64,000 nt of DNA, taken from assembly GCF_902859875.1 (NCBI RefSeq), contig NZ_CADIKF010000018.1:57312-121311 (forward strand), read 5' to 3'. The notes beneath the pieces were generated by a model. The model was not told the DNA's origin. It did no database searches and saw only the letters and a list, made by a program, of their open reading frames with translations. Below are positions 1-8,085 of the stretch, piece by piece. Every line of letters begins with the position of its first letter. Within the stretch, counting starts at the first letter, position 1. This DNA is from Paraburkholderia solisilvae. Its GTDB lineage: Bacteria > Pseudomonadota > Gammaproteobacteria > Burkholderiales > Burkholderiaceae. Position numbers and translations under genes: made by a program.

Positions 1-2
1 CG

Positions 3-173
3 CCGAAATGGATCCACGCGCCGTGGCTCGCGAACGACGCAGAGCTAGCGCAATGGGGTGTGATGCTGGGAGAAAACTATCCGCGGCCGATTGTGGATCA
101 CGCTCAGGCGCGGCAATCGACGCTAGCGCGCTTCGGGATACTTCGGCCTGACAGGCGCGAGGCGAGACGTTAG
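3..173 (+). CDS. phrB: Deoxyribodipyrimidine photolyase, C-terminal fragment
   Basis: Only the last 56 residues are present; the frame enters from before the window and stops at 171-173. The fragment reads PKWIHAPWLA, then LGENYPRPIVDH, then ARQSTLARF. This is the usual C-terminal signature of class I CPD photolyases, in the helical FAD-binding domain. The enzyme repairs cyclobutane pyrimidine dimers with blue light, using FADH- and an antenna cofactor. It converges on the DUF3563 gene. A cryptochrome-like relative cannot be excluded from so short a piece. Confidence 0.85.
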   Translation, partial: PKWIHAPWLANDAELAQWGVMLGENYPRPIVDHAQARQSTLARFGILRPDRREARR

Positions 174-322
174 TCCAACGCGGCGGCAGATACGAGCGTG
201 CGCCGGGAACGGACAGGAGAGCCGGCTGGGGCAAGGTCGCGCGCCACGGCGGCAGCGCGCGGCGCTCGACTGGCGGCGCATCACGCCAAAGCGTGCTGCC
301 ACCGCCAGACGCTAAACCACGC

Positions 323-499
323 TTATTGCTGGCTCATCCACGCCGGTTGACGGCGCTGCGCTTCACGGTCGATCTTGCGCATGCGGAATTCGAGATCGTA
401 CAGATCGGTCGCTTCCGCGAGGTAAGCGTCGTTACGCTCTCTGGAGATTTCGTCGGAAGACTTGGTCAGGAACAGGAAAAGGCGGCTCAGCAGGTACAT
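323..499 (-). CDS. DUF3563 family small protein
   Basis: A 58-residue protein starting MYLLSRLFLFLTKSSDE and containing YLAEATDLYDLEFRMRKID. This matches the DUF3563 family common in Burkholderiales. The N-terminus is hydrophobic and amphipathic; the rest is a charged helix. There is no known function. The ATG at 497-499 has an AGGGG ribosome-binding sequence just upstream, which fixes the start. The gene is monocistronic and lies between the photolyase (convergent) and the esterase (same strand, upstream). Its promoter carries two inverted repeats, so expression is probably tightly regulated. The plus-strand frame at 293-541 is its shadow. Confidence 0.85.
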   Translation of the reverse strand: MYLLSRLFLFLTKSSDEISRERNDAYLAEATDLYDLEFRMRKIDREAQRRQPAWMSQQ

Positions 500-524
500 G
501 GTTCAACCCCTAAAAGTATGGAGT

Positions 525-571
525 TAAGGGATAACCCTTAGTTGTTGCTCCGCATTATAGGGAAAACCCTA
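525..571. promoter_or_regulatory. Paired inverted repeats (putative operators) at the DUF3563 promoter
   Basis: Two similar palindromes are present. TAAGGG-ATAA-CCCTTA spans 525-540 and TAGGG-AAAA-CCCTA spans 558-571. Their centres are 32 bp apart, about three helical turns, so they lie on the same DNA face. The second overlaps the first two bases of the -10 box and fills the adjacent spacer; the first lies in the 5' untranslated region. The shared half-site is AGGG with an A/T-only centre. The regulator is not identifiable from sequence. Confidence 0.55.
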
Positions 572-582
572 GGACAACACCA
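554..582 (-). promoter_or_regulatory. Promoter of the DUF3563 gene
   Basis: On the minus strand a perfect TATAAT lies at 554-559, about 55 bp upstream of the ATG. With a 17-bp spacer the -35 position (577-582) reads TGGTGT, a weak match. TTGTCC at 572-577 is better but too close (12 bp). A poor -35 next to a perfect -10, with an inverted repeat in the spacer, suggests an activator-dependent or repressed promoter. The transcription start is inferred, not seen. Confidence 0.5.
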
Positions 583-611
583 GCTTTTCTTTAACAACCA
601 CAGAAACCGGG

Positions 612-1769
612 TTACAGCCGGAATGCCGCCTTGCCCACGGTCTCAGGTGCCGGGCTGCGGCGCTGATATCTGAAAAACTCCCACACCAGGCTGCTCGCAT
701 CCGGCCCGCTCGACGAATGAAACGGCACCGCGTCGTCACCGCCGCTCCACGCGTGGCCCAGTCCCTGCACGCGGCACAGGCGCACGACACGCCGCCCGCC
801 GCGCACGTAGTCTCGTGTCAACGCAGCCGCCTTGCGCTCTTCTTTCACTTCGCCGGCTTTGCGCGCGCCGCTTGCGTCGATCAGACCGTTGAGCCGCAAA
901 AACTGCGTCGTCAGTTGATCGGCGTTGACCGGCGCGACGACGTGATCGCCCTCGCCTTGCATGATGATCGCCGGCATGCCGGGGTAGACATCCATGTCGG
1001 CGGCGCGATCGACCAGCGCGACCGGATCCTGGCGCGCGCCGCGCCGCATCACGTCCATCGCGGAGATGCCCGAGTGCGCCTCGCCGAACGCCGGCCCGGA
1101 ATGCAACGCCACCGCTGCGAAGCGCTCCGGATAGCGGAGCGCGAGCAGCGACGCGAGGCCCGCGCCGGCCGACAATCCCGCGACATAAACGCGTTCTGCA
1201 TCGAAGCCGTGCTCGGCGACGAGCGCGTCGACAAGCGATACGACCGCGCGCACTTCCGCGCCGCCCGCGCTATCCGAATCGTCATACCAGTGCCAGCAGC
1301 GGTGTGCATGCACGTGCTTCGACTGCTCCGGGTAGACGACCGCAAAGCCGAAACGGTCGGCGAGCAGATTCATGCGCGTGCCTTCGGCAAATTCGTCGAT
1401 AGTCTGCTTGCAGCCGTGCAGCATCACCACCAGCGGCGCGCCGAGCTGCGGCTTGCCGGTGGGCAGGTAAAGGCCGTACTGCAGGTGATTCACAAGCCGG
1501 CCCGGGGCGGCCGGCGCCGAGTGAAACGAGCGCGTCCACGAACCGCTCGCCCAGGCGGCCGCGCGCGGCCGCACGCGCGACTCGCGCAGGCCGGGATGCT
1601 GCGCATCGCGCGTCGCCGCGGTTTTGCGAATCTTGACCGGCGGCCGCGTCGACGTCGCCCGCAGCGGCCGCGCGGACGTGCGCTTCGACGTGGCGCGTGC
1701 ATGCTCTTTCTGGATGGCGATCAACCGTTTCAGGCCGCCGAGCCATATTTTTGTCAGACTTTTTGCCAT
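612..1769 (-). CDS. PHB depolymerase family esterase
   Basis: A 385-residue alpha/beta-hydrolase of the type-1 esterase PHB depolymerase family (LpqC-like). The N-terminal ~90 residues are basic and low in complexity, with no clear signal peptide. The hydrolase then begins at LVNHLQYGLYLPTG. Visible signatures are the oxyanion-hole segment VVMLHGC, the lipase box GLSAGAG carrying the nucleophilic Ser, an acidic GEGDHVVAP loop and a C-terminal His in GLGHAWSGG. It probably hydrolyses poly- or oligo-3-hydroxybutyrate or related esters; a feruloyl or acetyl-xylan esterase activity is possible in this family. The ATG at 1767-1769 has GAGG seven bases upstream. A TTGTGC-N3-GCACAA palindrome 46 bp upstream of the start fits control by a PHB-responsive regulator. 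Confidence 0.85.
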   Translation of the reverse strand: MAKSLTKIWLGGLKRLIAIQKEHARATSKRTSARPLRATSTRPPVKIRKTAATRDAQHPGLRESRVRPRAAAWASGSWTRSFHSAPAAPGRLVNHLQYGLYLPTGKPQLGAPLVVMLHGCKQTIDEFAEGTRMNLLADRFGFAVVYPEQSKHVHAHRCWHWYDDSDSAGGAEVRAVVSLVDALVAEHGFDAERVYVAGLSAGAGLASLLALRYPERFAAVALHSGPAFGEAHSGISAMDVMRRGARQDPVALVDRAADMDVYPGMPAIIMQGEGDHVVAPVNADQLTTQFLRLNGLIDASGARKAGEVKEERKAAALTRDYVRGGRRVVRLCRVQGLGHAWSGGDDAVPFHSSSGPDASSLVWEFFRYQRRSPAPETVGKAAFRL

Positions 1770-2084
1770 GAATTACCTCGCAAAAAGGATCGGTGTATGC
1801 CTAAACAAGGGCTCTTGTGCGTTGCACAATAACATCAATCCCGCTGCGATGCTGTCGGCCGGAAACGCGCCCGGCCCGTTTACAGGAATACGACCAGTGG
1901 GCGAGGAGTTCAGGCTACACGCGCCATATAACATGTGAGCGTCCTGGCGCGGCGTCGTACATACCTGACGATCTGGCGTTTTTATACTTATAAAATACGC
2001 GTTCGCCACGAGCCTGCTGCCCATTCAGCCCGGCCTGCCGCCCCGGTTCGTATCCCGCTCATCCGACATCTGTTGTTTTTTGCC
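1770..2084. other. Divergent intergenic region, esterase / PAP2
   Basis: This 315-bp region has no convincing gene. It holds the ribosome-binding site and the 15-bp palindrome of the esterase gene, then an AT-rich patch (about 1978-1998) that could hold the PAP2 promoter. The open frame that extends PAP2 upstream to 1935 has no family similarity and is not accepted as coding. Confidence 0.5.
1815..1829. promoter_or_regulatory. TGC-N3-GCA palindrome, possible PhaR-type box
   Basis: A perfect 6-bp inverted repeat TTGTGC-GTT-GCACAA lies 46 bp upstream of the PHB-depolymerase-type gene. PhaR repressors of polyhydroxyalkanoate metabolism are known to bind TGC/GCA-type palindromes with short spacers. 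Assignment to PhaR is an inference from the core and from the function of the adjacent gene. Confidence 0.45.
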
Positions 2085-2795
2085 ATGCCCGACCTGCCGC
2101 TCCATTTCTGGTACGTGACCAGCAGCCTCGGCGGCGCCAGCGTGACGCTGCCGCTGACGCTCGCGATCGCGCTCTGGCTGGCGGTCGGTTACTCGTCGCG
2201 CGTCGCGCTCGGCTGGCTGGCGTTGATCGCCGGTGCCGCATCGGTCGTGATCGTGACCAAACTCGCGTTCCTTGGCTGGGGCATCGGCGTGCCCGACTGG
2301 GATTTCACCGGACTGAGCGGCCACGCGATGATGTCGACCGCGATCTATCCGGTCGCGTGTTTCCTGGTTCTGTTGCCCGCACAGTCGAGAGCCCGTATCG
2401 CGGGCATCGCCGCAGGGTTGGGGGTCGGCATTGCGATCAGCTTTTCACGCGTGGTGGTCGAAGCGCATTCGCCGTCGGAAGCCATCGCCGGCTGCCTGAT
2501 GGGCGCGGCGACCGCGTTGCTGTTCGTCCGCCTCGCGTGGCATACCGCGCCAGGCCGCCACCCGCTATCGGCGTTGCCGGTCATGATGAGCCTCGTGGTG
2601 CTGATCGCCGCGTTCCACACCGTCCATATCCCGACGCACCGCTGGGTCGAGCATATCGCGCTGAAGGTGTCCGGCCACACGCGGCCGTTCGTGCGCGCGC
2701 GCTGGAAGGCCGCACACGAACACAGCAGTCATGTGATCCGCGCGCCGCTGTCGCGCACGCATTCATTTGCCCCACCGCGCACGATGTCCGTCTGA
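2085..2795 (+). CDS. PAP2 superfamily membrane phosphatase
   Basis: A 236-residue multi-pass membrane protein. It has the PAP2 signature: a K-containing first motif (TKLAFLGWG), SGHAMMS near residue 78 and SFSRVVVEAHSPSE near residues 118-132. The family uses the two His residues to dephosphorylate lipid phosphates such as phosphatidate or undecaprenyl pyrophosphate at the membrane. In the third motif the usual final Asp is Glu. The ATG at 2085 was chosen because hydrophobic, family-like sequence begins there; the longer frame to 1935 adds 50 dissimilar residues. No strong ribosome-binding site is visible. The last ~50 residues are polar and specific to this protein. Confidence 0.75.
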   Translation: MPDLPLHFWYVTSSLGGASVTLPLTLAIALWLAVGYSSRVALGWLALIAGAASVVIVTKLAFLGWGIGVPDWDFTGLSGHAMMSTAIYPVACFLVLLPAQSRARIAGIAAGLGVGIAISFSRVVVEAHSPSEAIAGCLMGAATALLFVRLAWHTAPGRHPLSALPVMMSLVVLIAAFHTVHIPTHRWVEHIALKVSGHTRPFVRARWKAAHEHSSHVIRAPLSRTHSFAPPRTMSV

Positions 2796-2859
2796 ATCGA
2801 CTCGCCGCTCGAGCACGTCACCCGCCCTTGTGGCGCGCCGCTGAAGCGCAAGATTGCCG

Positions 2860-2887
2860 ATCGTTATATCCGTGAATATATTACGAT
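2860..2887. promoter_or_regulatory. ModE-type molybdate operator upstream of modA
   Basis: The half-sites are ATCGTTATAT (2860-2869) and ATATTACGAT (2878-2887). They are inverted with 9 of 10 matching positions and an 8-bp centre, 28 bp in total. This is the length and sequence of the E. coli ModE box (ATCG-TATATA arms). It ends 45 bp before the modA start, as expected for repression by molybdate-bound ModE, which is encoded at 5268-6101. Confidence 0.85.
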
Positions 2888-2932
2888 AGCGTTTCATTTC
2901 GCTTTCCCAATCTCTATCCGACACCGACCTCC

Positions 2933-3709
2933 ATGACCCTGCTCCCCCGCCTCTTCAGGCACGCGCTCGTCGCCGCCGCCGTCGCGTTCGCCTTCAGCGC
3001 GCAAGCTCGCGCAGACGATCTGATCGTGTCCGCCGCCGCCAGTCTGACCAACGCGTTCAAGGCGGTCGGCGAAGCGTTCGAGAAGCAGCATCCGGGCACG
3101 AAGGTGCTGTTCAATTTCGGCGCGTCCGACGTGCTGATGCAGCAGATCGCGAACGGCGCGCCGGCCGACGTGTTCGCTTCCGCGGACCAGAAGGCGATGG
3201 ACAAGGCGGCCGCGGAGAAGGTGATCGTGTCCGCGACGCGCAAGGATTTCGCGGCGAACTCGCTGGTGCTGATCGTGCCGTCCGACAGCCGCTTCGCGCC
3301 GGCAACGCTCAACGAGCTGAGCGCGGCGAGCGTCAAGCGCGTCGCATACGGCGACCCGGCCTCGGTGCCGGTCGGCCGCTATACGGAAGGCGCGCTGAAA
3401 GCGGCGGGCGTCTGGGATGCGGTCAGCGCGAAAGGTGTGCTCGCAACCAATGTGCGGCAGAGCCTCGATTACGTGTCGCGCGGCGAAGTCGACGCGGGCT
3501 TCGTGTTCGGCACCGACGCGGCCATCATGCCGGAGCGCGTGAAGATCGCGTTGACAGTGCCGACCCAAACGCCGATCACGTATCCGATCGCGCAGGTCGA
3601 AGGCAGCCATCATGCGGCGGATGCGCAGGCGTTTATCAACTTCGTACTGTCGCCGGCGGGTCAAGCGGTGCTGGCGAAATACGGATTCAAGCCCGCGACC
3701 GCGCAGTGA
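2933..3709 (+). CDS. modA: Molybdate ABC transporter substrate-binding protein
   Basis: A 258-residue periplasmic binding protein. An N-terminal signal peptide ends near AQARA (about residues 1-25). The mature protein begins DDLIVSAAASLTNAF, where the family contributes the oxyanion-binding Ser. Further ModA hallmarks are FNFGASDVLMQQI, GAPADVFASAD and DAGFVFGTDA. It captures molybdate or tungstate in the periplasm and delivers it to ModB/ModC. It is the first gene of modABC, directly downstream of the ModE-type box; modB starts 78 bp after its stop. Length is normal for the family. Confidence 0.95.
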   Translation: MTLLPRLFRHALVAAAVAFAFSAQARADDLIVSAAASLTNAFKAVGEAFEKQHPGTKVLFNFGASDVLMQQIANGAPADVFASADQKAMDKAAAEKVIVSATRKDFAANSLVLIVPSDSRFAPATLNELSAASVKRVAYGDPASVPVGRYTEGALKAAGVWDAVSAKGVLATNVRQSLDYVSRGEVDAGFVFGTDAAIMPERVKIALTVPTQTPITYPIAQVEGSHHAADAQAFINFVLSPAGQAVLAKYGFKPATAQ

Positions 3710-3787
3710 GCGCGAGCCGCGCCGCGCATGAACCTCGCGTAGTCGCGCGCCGCGACGCGTCGAGCCTCGAACCGCCTCTGGAATGAT

Positions 3788-4462
3788 ATGGAACACGCGT
3801 GGATCCCGTTGCTGCTGTCGCTGAAAGTCGCGGGCTGGGCAACCGTGCTCGACTTCATCTTCGGCGTCGCCACCGGCCTCGCGCTCGCGCGCTGGCGCTC
3901 GGGTGCGCGCGACGTCGTCGATTCGCTGCTGACGCTGCCGCTCGTGATGCCGCCGACCGTGCTCGGCTACTACCTGCTGGTGCTGCTCGGCCGGCGCGGC
4001 GTGCTGGGCGCGTGGCTCGACCGGCTCGGCATCCAGCTGGTATTCACGTGGCAAGGGGCGGTCATCGCATCGATGGTGGTCGCATTTCCGCTGGTGCTGA
4101 AGTCGGCGCGCGCGGCGTTCGAATCGGTCGACCCGCAACTGGAACGCGCGGCGCGCACGCTCGGCGTGAGCGAGGCCGCGATCTTCTTTCGCGTGACCTT
4201 GCCGCTCGCGATGCGCGGCATTCTTGCCGGCACGCTACTCGCCTTCGCGCGCGCGCTCGGCGAGTTCGGCGCGACGCTGATGATTGCCGGCAATCTGCCG
4301 GGGCGCACGCAGACGCTATCGGTGGCCGTCTACGCGGCAGTCCAGGCCGGCGACGACCGCACCGCGAACGTCCTCGTGCTGGTCACGTCCGTGACCTGCG
4401 TCGCGATCCTGCTGCTCGCCGGCCGCCTCGTGCCGCAACATTCGCTGATGACGTCCCGCTGA
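3788..4462 (+). CDS. modB: Molybdate ABC transporter permease
   Basis: A 224-residue inner-membrane permease with about five hydrophobic segments. The cytoplasmic EAA loop that contacts ModC reads ERAARTLGVSEAAIFFRVTL (about residues 118-137), followed by ALGEFGATLMIAGNLPG, which is typical of ModB. It forms the molybdate channel with ModC as the ATPase. Its TGA is one base before the modC ATG, so the two are translationally coupled. Confidence 0.95.
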   Translation: MEHAWIPLLLSLKVAGWATVLDFIFGVATGLALARWRSGARDVVDSLLTLPLVMPPTVLGYYLLVLLGRRGVLGAWLDRLGIQLVFTWQGAVIASMVVAFPLVLKSARAAFESVDPQLERAARTLGVSEAAIFFRVTLPLAMRGILAGTLLAFARALGEFGATLMIAGNLPGRTQTLSVAVYAAVQAGDDRTANVLVLVTSVTCVAILLLAGRLVPQHSLMTSR

Positions 4463-4463
4463 T

Positions 4464-5165
4464 ATGCCGCTTTCCGTCGACATCCGCAAAACGCTGACGA
4501 GCGCGGAGCGCCGCTTCACGCTGAACGTGTCGTTCACCACGACGTCGCAGCGCGTCGTGCTGTTCGGCCCGTCCGGCGCGGGCAAGAGTCTGACGCTGCA
4601 GGCCATCGCGGGTTTGCTGCGCCCCGACGATGGCGCCATCGTGCTGAACGGCGATACGCTCTTCGACAGCGCGCGCGGCATCGATGCGACGCCGCAAACG
4701 CGCAAGCTCGCGTATCTGTTTCAGGATTACGCGCTGTTTCCGCACCTGAACGTGCGTCAGAACATCGCGTTCGGACTGCATGGCGGCTGGCTGAATCCGC
4801 GGCGGCGCATCGCGCATGCGGAACTCGATTACTGGCTCGATGCGCTCGACTTGCGCGGCGTCGCGGGCAATCACCCGGCACAGCTGTCGGGCGGACAGAA
4901 GCAGCGCGTCGCGCTCGCCCGCGCACTGGTGGCAAAGCCGCGGCTGCTGCTGCTCGACGAGCCGTTCTCGGCGCTCGATGGCCCGCTGCGCGAACGCATG
5001 CGCCGCGAATTATCGGACCTGCAGGCGCGCCTCGACATCCCGACGCTGCTGATCACGCACGATCCCGACGATGTCGCTTCGTTCGGCGATCAGGTGGTGC
5101 AGATTTATGACGGCGGCGTGCGCGAGCAGTTGCCGTTTCCCGGCTATCTGCGCAGCGCAATCTGA
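4464..5165 (+). CDS. modC: Molybdate ABC transporter ATPase, short form without Mop domain
   Basis: A 233-residue ATP-binding subunit. Walker A is GPSGAGKS (about residues 34-41), the Q-loop lies in LFQDYALFPHL, the signature is LSGGQKQR, Walker B is LLLLDEPFSALD and the switch His is in ITHDPDD. Classical ModC is about 350 residues and ends in a molybdate-binding TOBE/Mop domain. That domain is absent: the protein stops about 20 residues after the switch region. Sensing of cytoplasmic molybdate may therefore fall to the two Mop modules of ModE. It follows modB by one base and converges on modE. Confidence 0.93.
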   Translation: MPLSVDIRKTLTSAERRFTLNVSFTTTSQRVVLFGPSGAGKSLTLQAIAGLLRPDDGAIVLNGDTLFDSARGIDATPQTRKLAYLFQDYALFPHLNVRQNIAFGLHGGWLNPRRRIAHAELDYWLDALDLRGVAGNHPAQLSGGQKQRVALARALVAKPRLLLLDEPFSALDGPLRERMRRELSDLQARLDIPTLLITHDPDDVASFGDQVVQIYDGGVREQLPFPGYLRSAI

Positions 5166-5267
5166 CCGCTGAGCGCGACGCGAAGCGCACGCACGCACGC
5201 TATGCCAACGCGCCGCCGCGCGACCGCATCGATGCAGCGCATGACGTTCGCGCAATCCAGTCCGCGC

Positions 5268-6101
5268 TCACTGCGTCACGCCAAGAATCACGCTCGACGA
5301 CTTGAACGCCGCGACCACCGGCTGTCCGTCGGCAAGACCCAGCCTGTCGACGCTCTCGTTGGTGATGACCGCCGTCACCACCGTGGTCGCATCGAGCGCG
5401 ACCGACACTTCCGCGTTTACCGCACCGCGCGTCACCGCGGACACCGTGCCGCGCAACTGATTGCGCGCGGACAGTTGCATCGGCGCGCCGCCGTCGTCGA
5501 CAAGCAGAATTACCCACGATGCCTTGACGAGCGCGAACGCTTCAACGCCTTCCGCCAGCCCGAGCGTCTCGGTACTTTCATGCGTCAGCACGGAAACGAT
5601 CTGCTGGCCGCCCGGCAGCGCAAGCGCAACCTCGTCGTTTACCGTGCCGCGCTGCACGGACACCACCTTGCCGTACAACTGATTGCGCGCGCTCGTTTTC
5701 ATGCCGATCCGGCCGATCAACGCCCAATCGCCGGCAAAGTTTTCGATCGCCGCGCTCGCGCGTTCGAGAAACTTGCCGTGCTCGCGATCGACCGCGCGAA
5801 ACGTGTCGATCAACGCCAACGCGCGCGGCGTCAGCGTCGTGCCGCCGCCGCCCTTGCCGCCAGTCGAACGCACGACGAGCGGTTCACCCGCGAGGTTATT
5901 CATTGTGTCGACCGCATCCCATGCGGCCTTGTAGCTCATGCCGACCGCTTTCGCCGCGCCGGTGATCGAGCCGGTTGCGTGGATCGCGGCGAGCAGCGCG
6001 ATGCGCGACGCGCCACCAAGCGTCTGCTCGCCCGATTTGAACCACAGCGAACCGGCAAGCCCGAGCGGCTCGCGGTCCGGCTGGTCTGCGGATGAGGTCA
6101 T
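5268..6101 (-). CDS. modE: Molybdate-responsive transcriptional regulator, HTH plus two TOBE/Mop domains
   Basis: A 277-residue ModE. The winged HTH (about residues 28-100) contains ALLAAIHATGSITGAAKAVG and SYKAAWDAV, with the Gly-rich GGKGGGG wing. Two tandem molybdate-binding Mop/TOBE modules follow, each opening with SARNQL (TSARNQLYG and LSARNQLRG). Binding of molybdate drives DNA binding and repression of modABC through the box at 2860-2887. The gene converges on modC with about 100 bp between the stops. No ModE-type box was seen in front of modE, so there is no sign of autoregulation. Confidence 0.93.
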   Translation of the reverse strand: MTSSADQPDREPLGLAGSLWFKSGEQTLGGASRIALLAAIHATGSITGAAKAVGMSYKAAWDAVDTMNNLAGEPLVVRSTGGKGGGGTTLTPRALALIDTFRAVDREHGKFLERASAAIENFAGDWALIGRIGMKTSARNQLYGKVVSVQRGTVNDEVALALPGGQQIVSVLTHESTETLGLAEGVEAFALVKASWVILLVDDGGAPMQLSARNQLRGTVSAVTRGAVNAEVSVALDATTVVTAVITNESVDRLGLADGQPVVAAFKSSSVILGVTQ

Positions 6102-6158
6102 GGTTGTCTATGCAACGAGATTGAAGATTGACGGATTATAGCGGCGCTTGCCCGATGT

Positions 6159-7865
6159 TCAGCCCGCACCGCCGCTCACGATCTTCGGCTTGCGCAGCTC
6201 GGCAAGCAAGCGCTCGCCCTCCTTCGCGGTAAGACGCTTCAGTGCTTCGCACCAGCCGCGCGCAAAGCCGACCTGATATGGCGCGACATCGAGTTGCTCG
6301 AGAAAACGCAGCGCAACGGCCGCGTCGTTGCCGTCGCCGAGCACGCTCTGGATACGCGACAAGGTCTTCGCGACCTCGCGACGCGTCTTGTGCGACACGA
6401 TCGGCTCGAAAAATTCGAGCGTATAGCGCAGCCTCTTCGCGTGAATGCGCACCCGATGACGCTTCGCTTCGTCGAGCGCGGTCAGCTTCGTGTCGCGCGT
6501 CACGCGCTTATAGTGCTTCGCGACGCGCTTTTTCACGTAGCCGCGCAACGAGCGGCCGCGCACCGCCTCGGGCGTGCCGCGCACCGCGAGATCGCTGATC
6601 CATTCGAGCCATGCCAGCACGAGCTCCGCATAAGCGGACGAGCGCAACGCCTGCTGAACCTGCGCGCGCGCGCCAAGACGCCGCGCGTCGGCCGCGGCGC
6701 GCGTCGCCTGCCACGCTGCCGCGTCGACATCCGCTTGCGCAAGCGCGGGTAGCGTCGAATCGGTGAAGACGTCCCAGTCGCGCGCTTCGCCGAGCAGATC
6801 GCTCAGCCATTTGAGGCGCGGCTCGACGCGCGCGGTCCATGCAGCGTCGGTCCATGCGGGAAAGATCCTGGTCGCGGTCTTCAGGCGGCGCTGCGCGACA
6901 CGCAACTGGTGAATGAGCTCGACATCCGGCGTATCGCGCACCGCTGCTTCATTGCCGAACCATTGAACCGCGATGTTGCGTTCGATCGCAAGCAGCGCCC
7001 GATGCGGCGTCCGTACACCGTCGAAATCGACCGGTTGCGCGCGCACCGGCGCGTTGTCGCGCGGCACGTCGAGACGGCACGCACGATCGAGTGCGTCACA
7101 AAGCACCGGAAAAGCCGGCAACGCGCGCACGAGTTCGTTCGCGGTCTCGAAGAGCGCGGCCAGCGCGGTTTCGGTGGTCGGGACGATTGGCGCGGGCGAA
7201 GCGTCCGCGCCCGCCGCTTGTGCCGCGGAGCCGGAGATCAAATCCACCGCGGCGTCCACTGCCCGGTCGGCCGCCGCGTAGTCGTTGCCGTCGTCCTCGT
7301 CGTCGGGCCAATGCGTAGTGACGCGCAGTTCGCGCAGCGTCAGCGCCGGATCGGTGTCCGCGCGGATGCAGCGCGCCGTATCCAGCGTGACATCGACTGC
7401 CACGCCGCGCGCGCTCTGGCGCCGCCATTGCATCCGGCGACGGCTTTCGAGCGTCGCGACCGTCGTCAGTTCGTCCGCGTCGGCGAGCACCTGCGTGAGC
7501 GCATCAGGCGCATCGTCGAACGCTGCTTCGAGCGGCACGTCGGGCGCAAGCGCGACATCGCAGACTACGCTGCGAACCGTCACGCCCGGTGCGGGCGATT
7601 CCTCGTGCGATGCGATCGCTCGCCGGCCGCGCTCCGACGTTTCAGTTATCACGCGCCAGCCGGCGCGGCTCAGCTTGCGCCGGCTGTCGAAGCCGCACAG
7701 CGTGCGCGGCGTCGCGTCATCGCCGACGCGCTCGCAGCCCGGCAGCGTATCGAGCGCTTCCGCAAGCGCGGTATCGATGTGCTCGGGCAACTGCCCGCGT
7801 TGGTCGAGCCACGCGAGAACGGTGGGCTCTGGAAGATCCAGCACGATTTCCAGCACACGAAGCAT
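6159..7865 (-). CDS. CHAD domain protein with degenerate CYTH-like N-terminus
   Basis: A 568-residue protein. The C-terminal half is a CHAD domain. Its basic, His-bearing helices include HQLRVAQRRLKTATRIF (about residue 316) and HRVRIHAKRLRYTLEFF (about residue 467). CHAD domains bind polyphosphate and are often fused to CYTH triphosphatase domains. Here the first ~200 residues look CYTH-derived (LESRRRMQWRR, VAVDVTLDTARC), but the ExExK motif is not recognisable, so catalysis is doubtful. The ATG at 7863-7865 has GGAG upstream. The gene is divergent from the SDR gene. A role in polyphosphate granules is inferred from the family. Confidence 0.8.
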   Translation of the reverse strand: MLRVLEIVLDLPEPTVLAWLDQRGQLPEHIDTALAEALDTLPGCERVGDDATPRTLCGFDSRRKLSRAGWRVITETSERGRRAIASHEESPAPGVTVRSVVCDVALAPDVPLEAAFDDAPDALTQVLADADELTTVATLESRRRMQWRRQSARGVAVDVTLDTARCIRADTDPALTLRELRVTTHWPDDEDDGNDYAAADRAVDAAVDLISGSAAQAAGADASPAPIVPTTETALAALFETANELVRALPAFPVLCDALDRACRLDVPRDNAPVRAQPVDFDGVRTPHRALLAIERNIAVQWFGNEAAVRDTPDVELIHQLRVAQRRLKTATRIFPAWTDAAWTARVEPRLKWLSDLLGEARDWDVFTDSTLPALAQADVDAAAWQATRAAADARRLGARAQVQQALRSSAYAELVLAWLEWISDLAVRGTPEAVRGRSLRGYVKKRVAKHYKRVTRDTKLTALDEAKRHRVRIHAKRLRYTLEFFEPIVSHKTRREVAKTLSRIQSVLGDGNDAAVALRFLEQLDVAPYQVGFARGWCEALKRLTAKEGERLLAELRKPKIVSGGAG

Positions 7866-8085
7866 GAAGTCTCCAGGCGCGGCGACGATGAGGGCAGCCG
7901 CCCTCGATGCGTCACCGATGGTACACGCGCGGCAGCGGGACCGTCACGCCGCGCTGCAGGTGCATTCTGACAAACAGCGTACGTCGGGCATAGAATGAAT
8001 TTAGTCGATCGAAGCAGTGAGCGTGACATACATCAAATGCATCGCGCACAACGCCTAACCCAATTCGAAAAAGGAGACGACACCC

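Noticed and set aside
2894..4138. 414-codon minus-strand frame opposite modA and modB
   Set aside because: Opposite two clear transporter genes, Arg/His-rich and without motifs.
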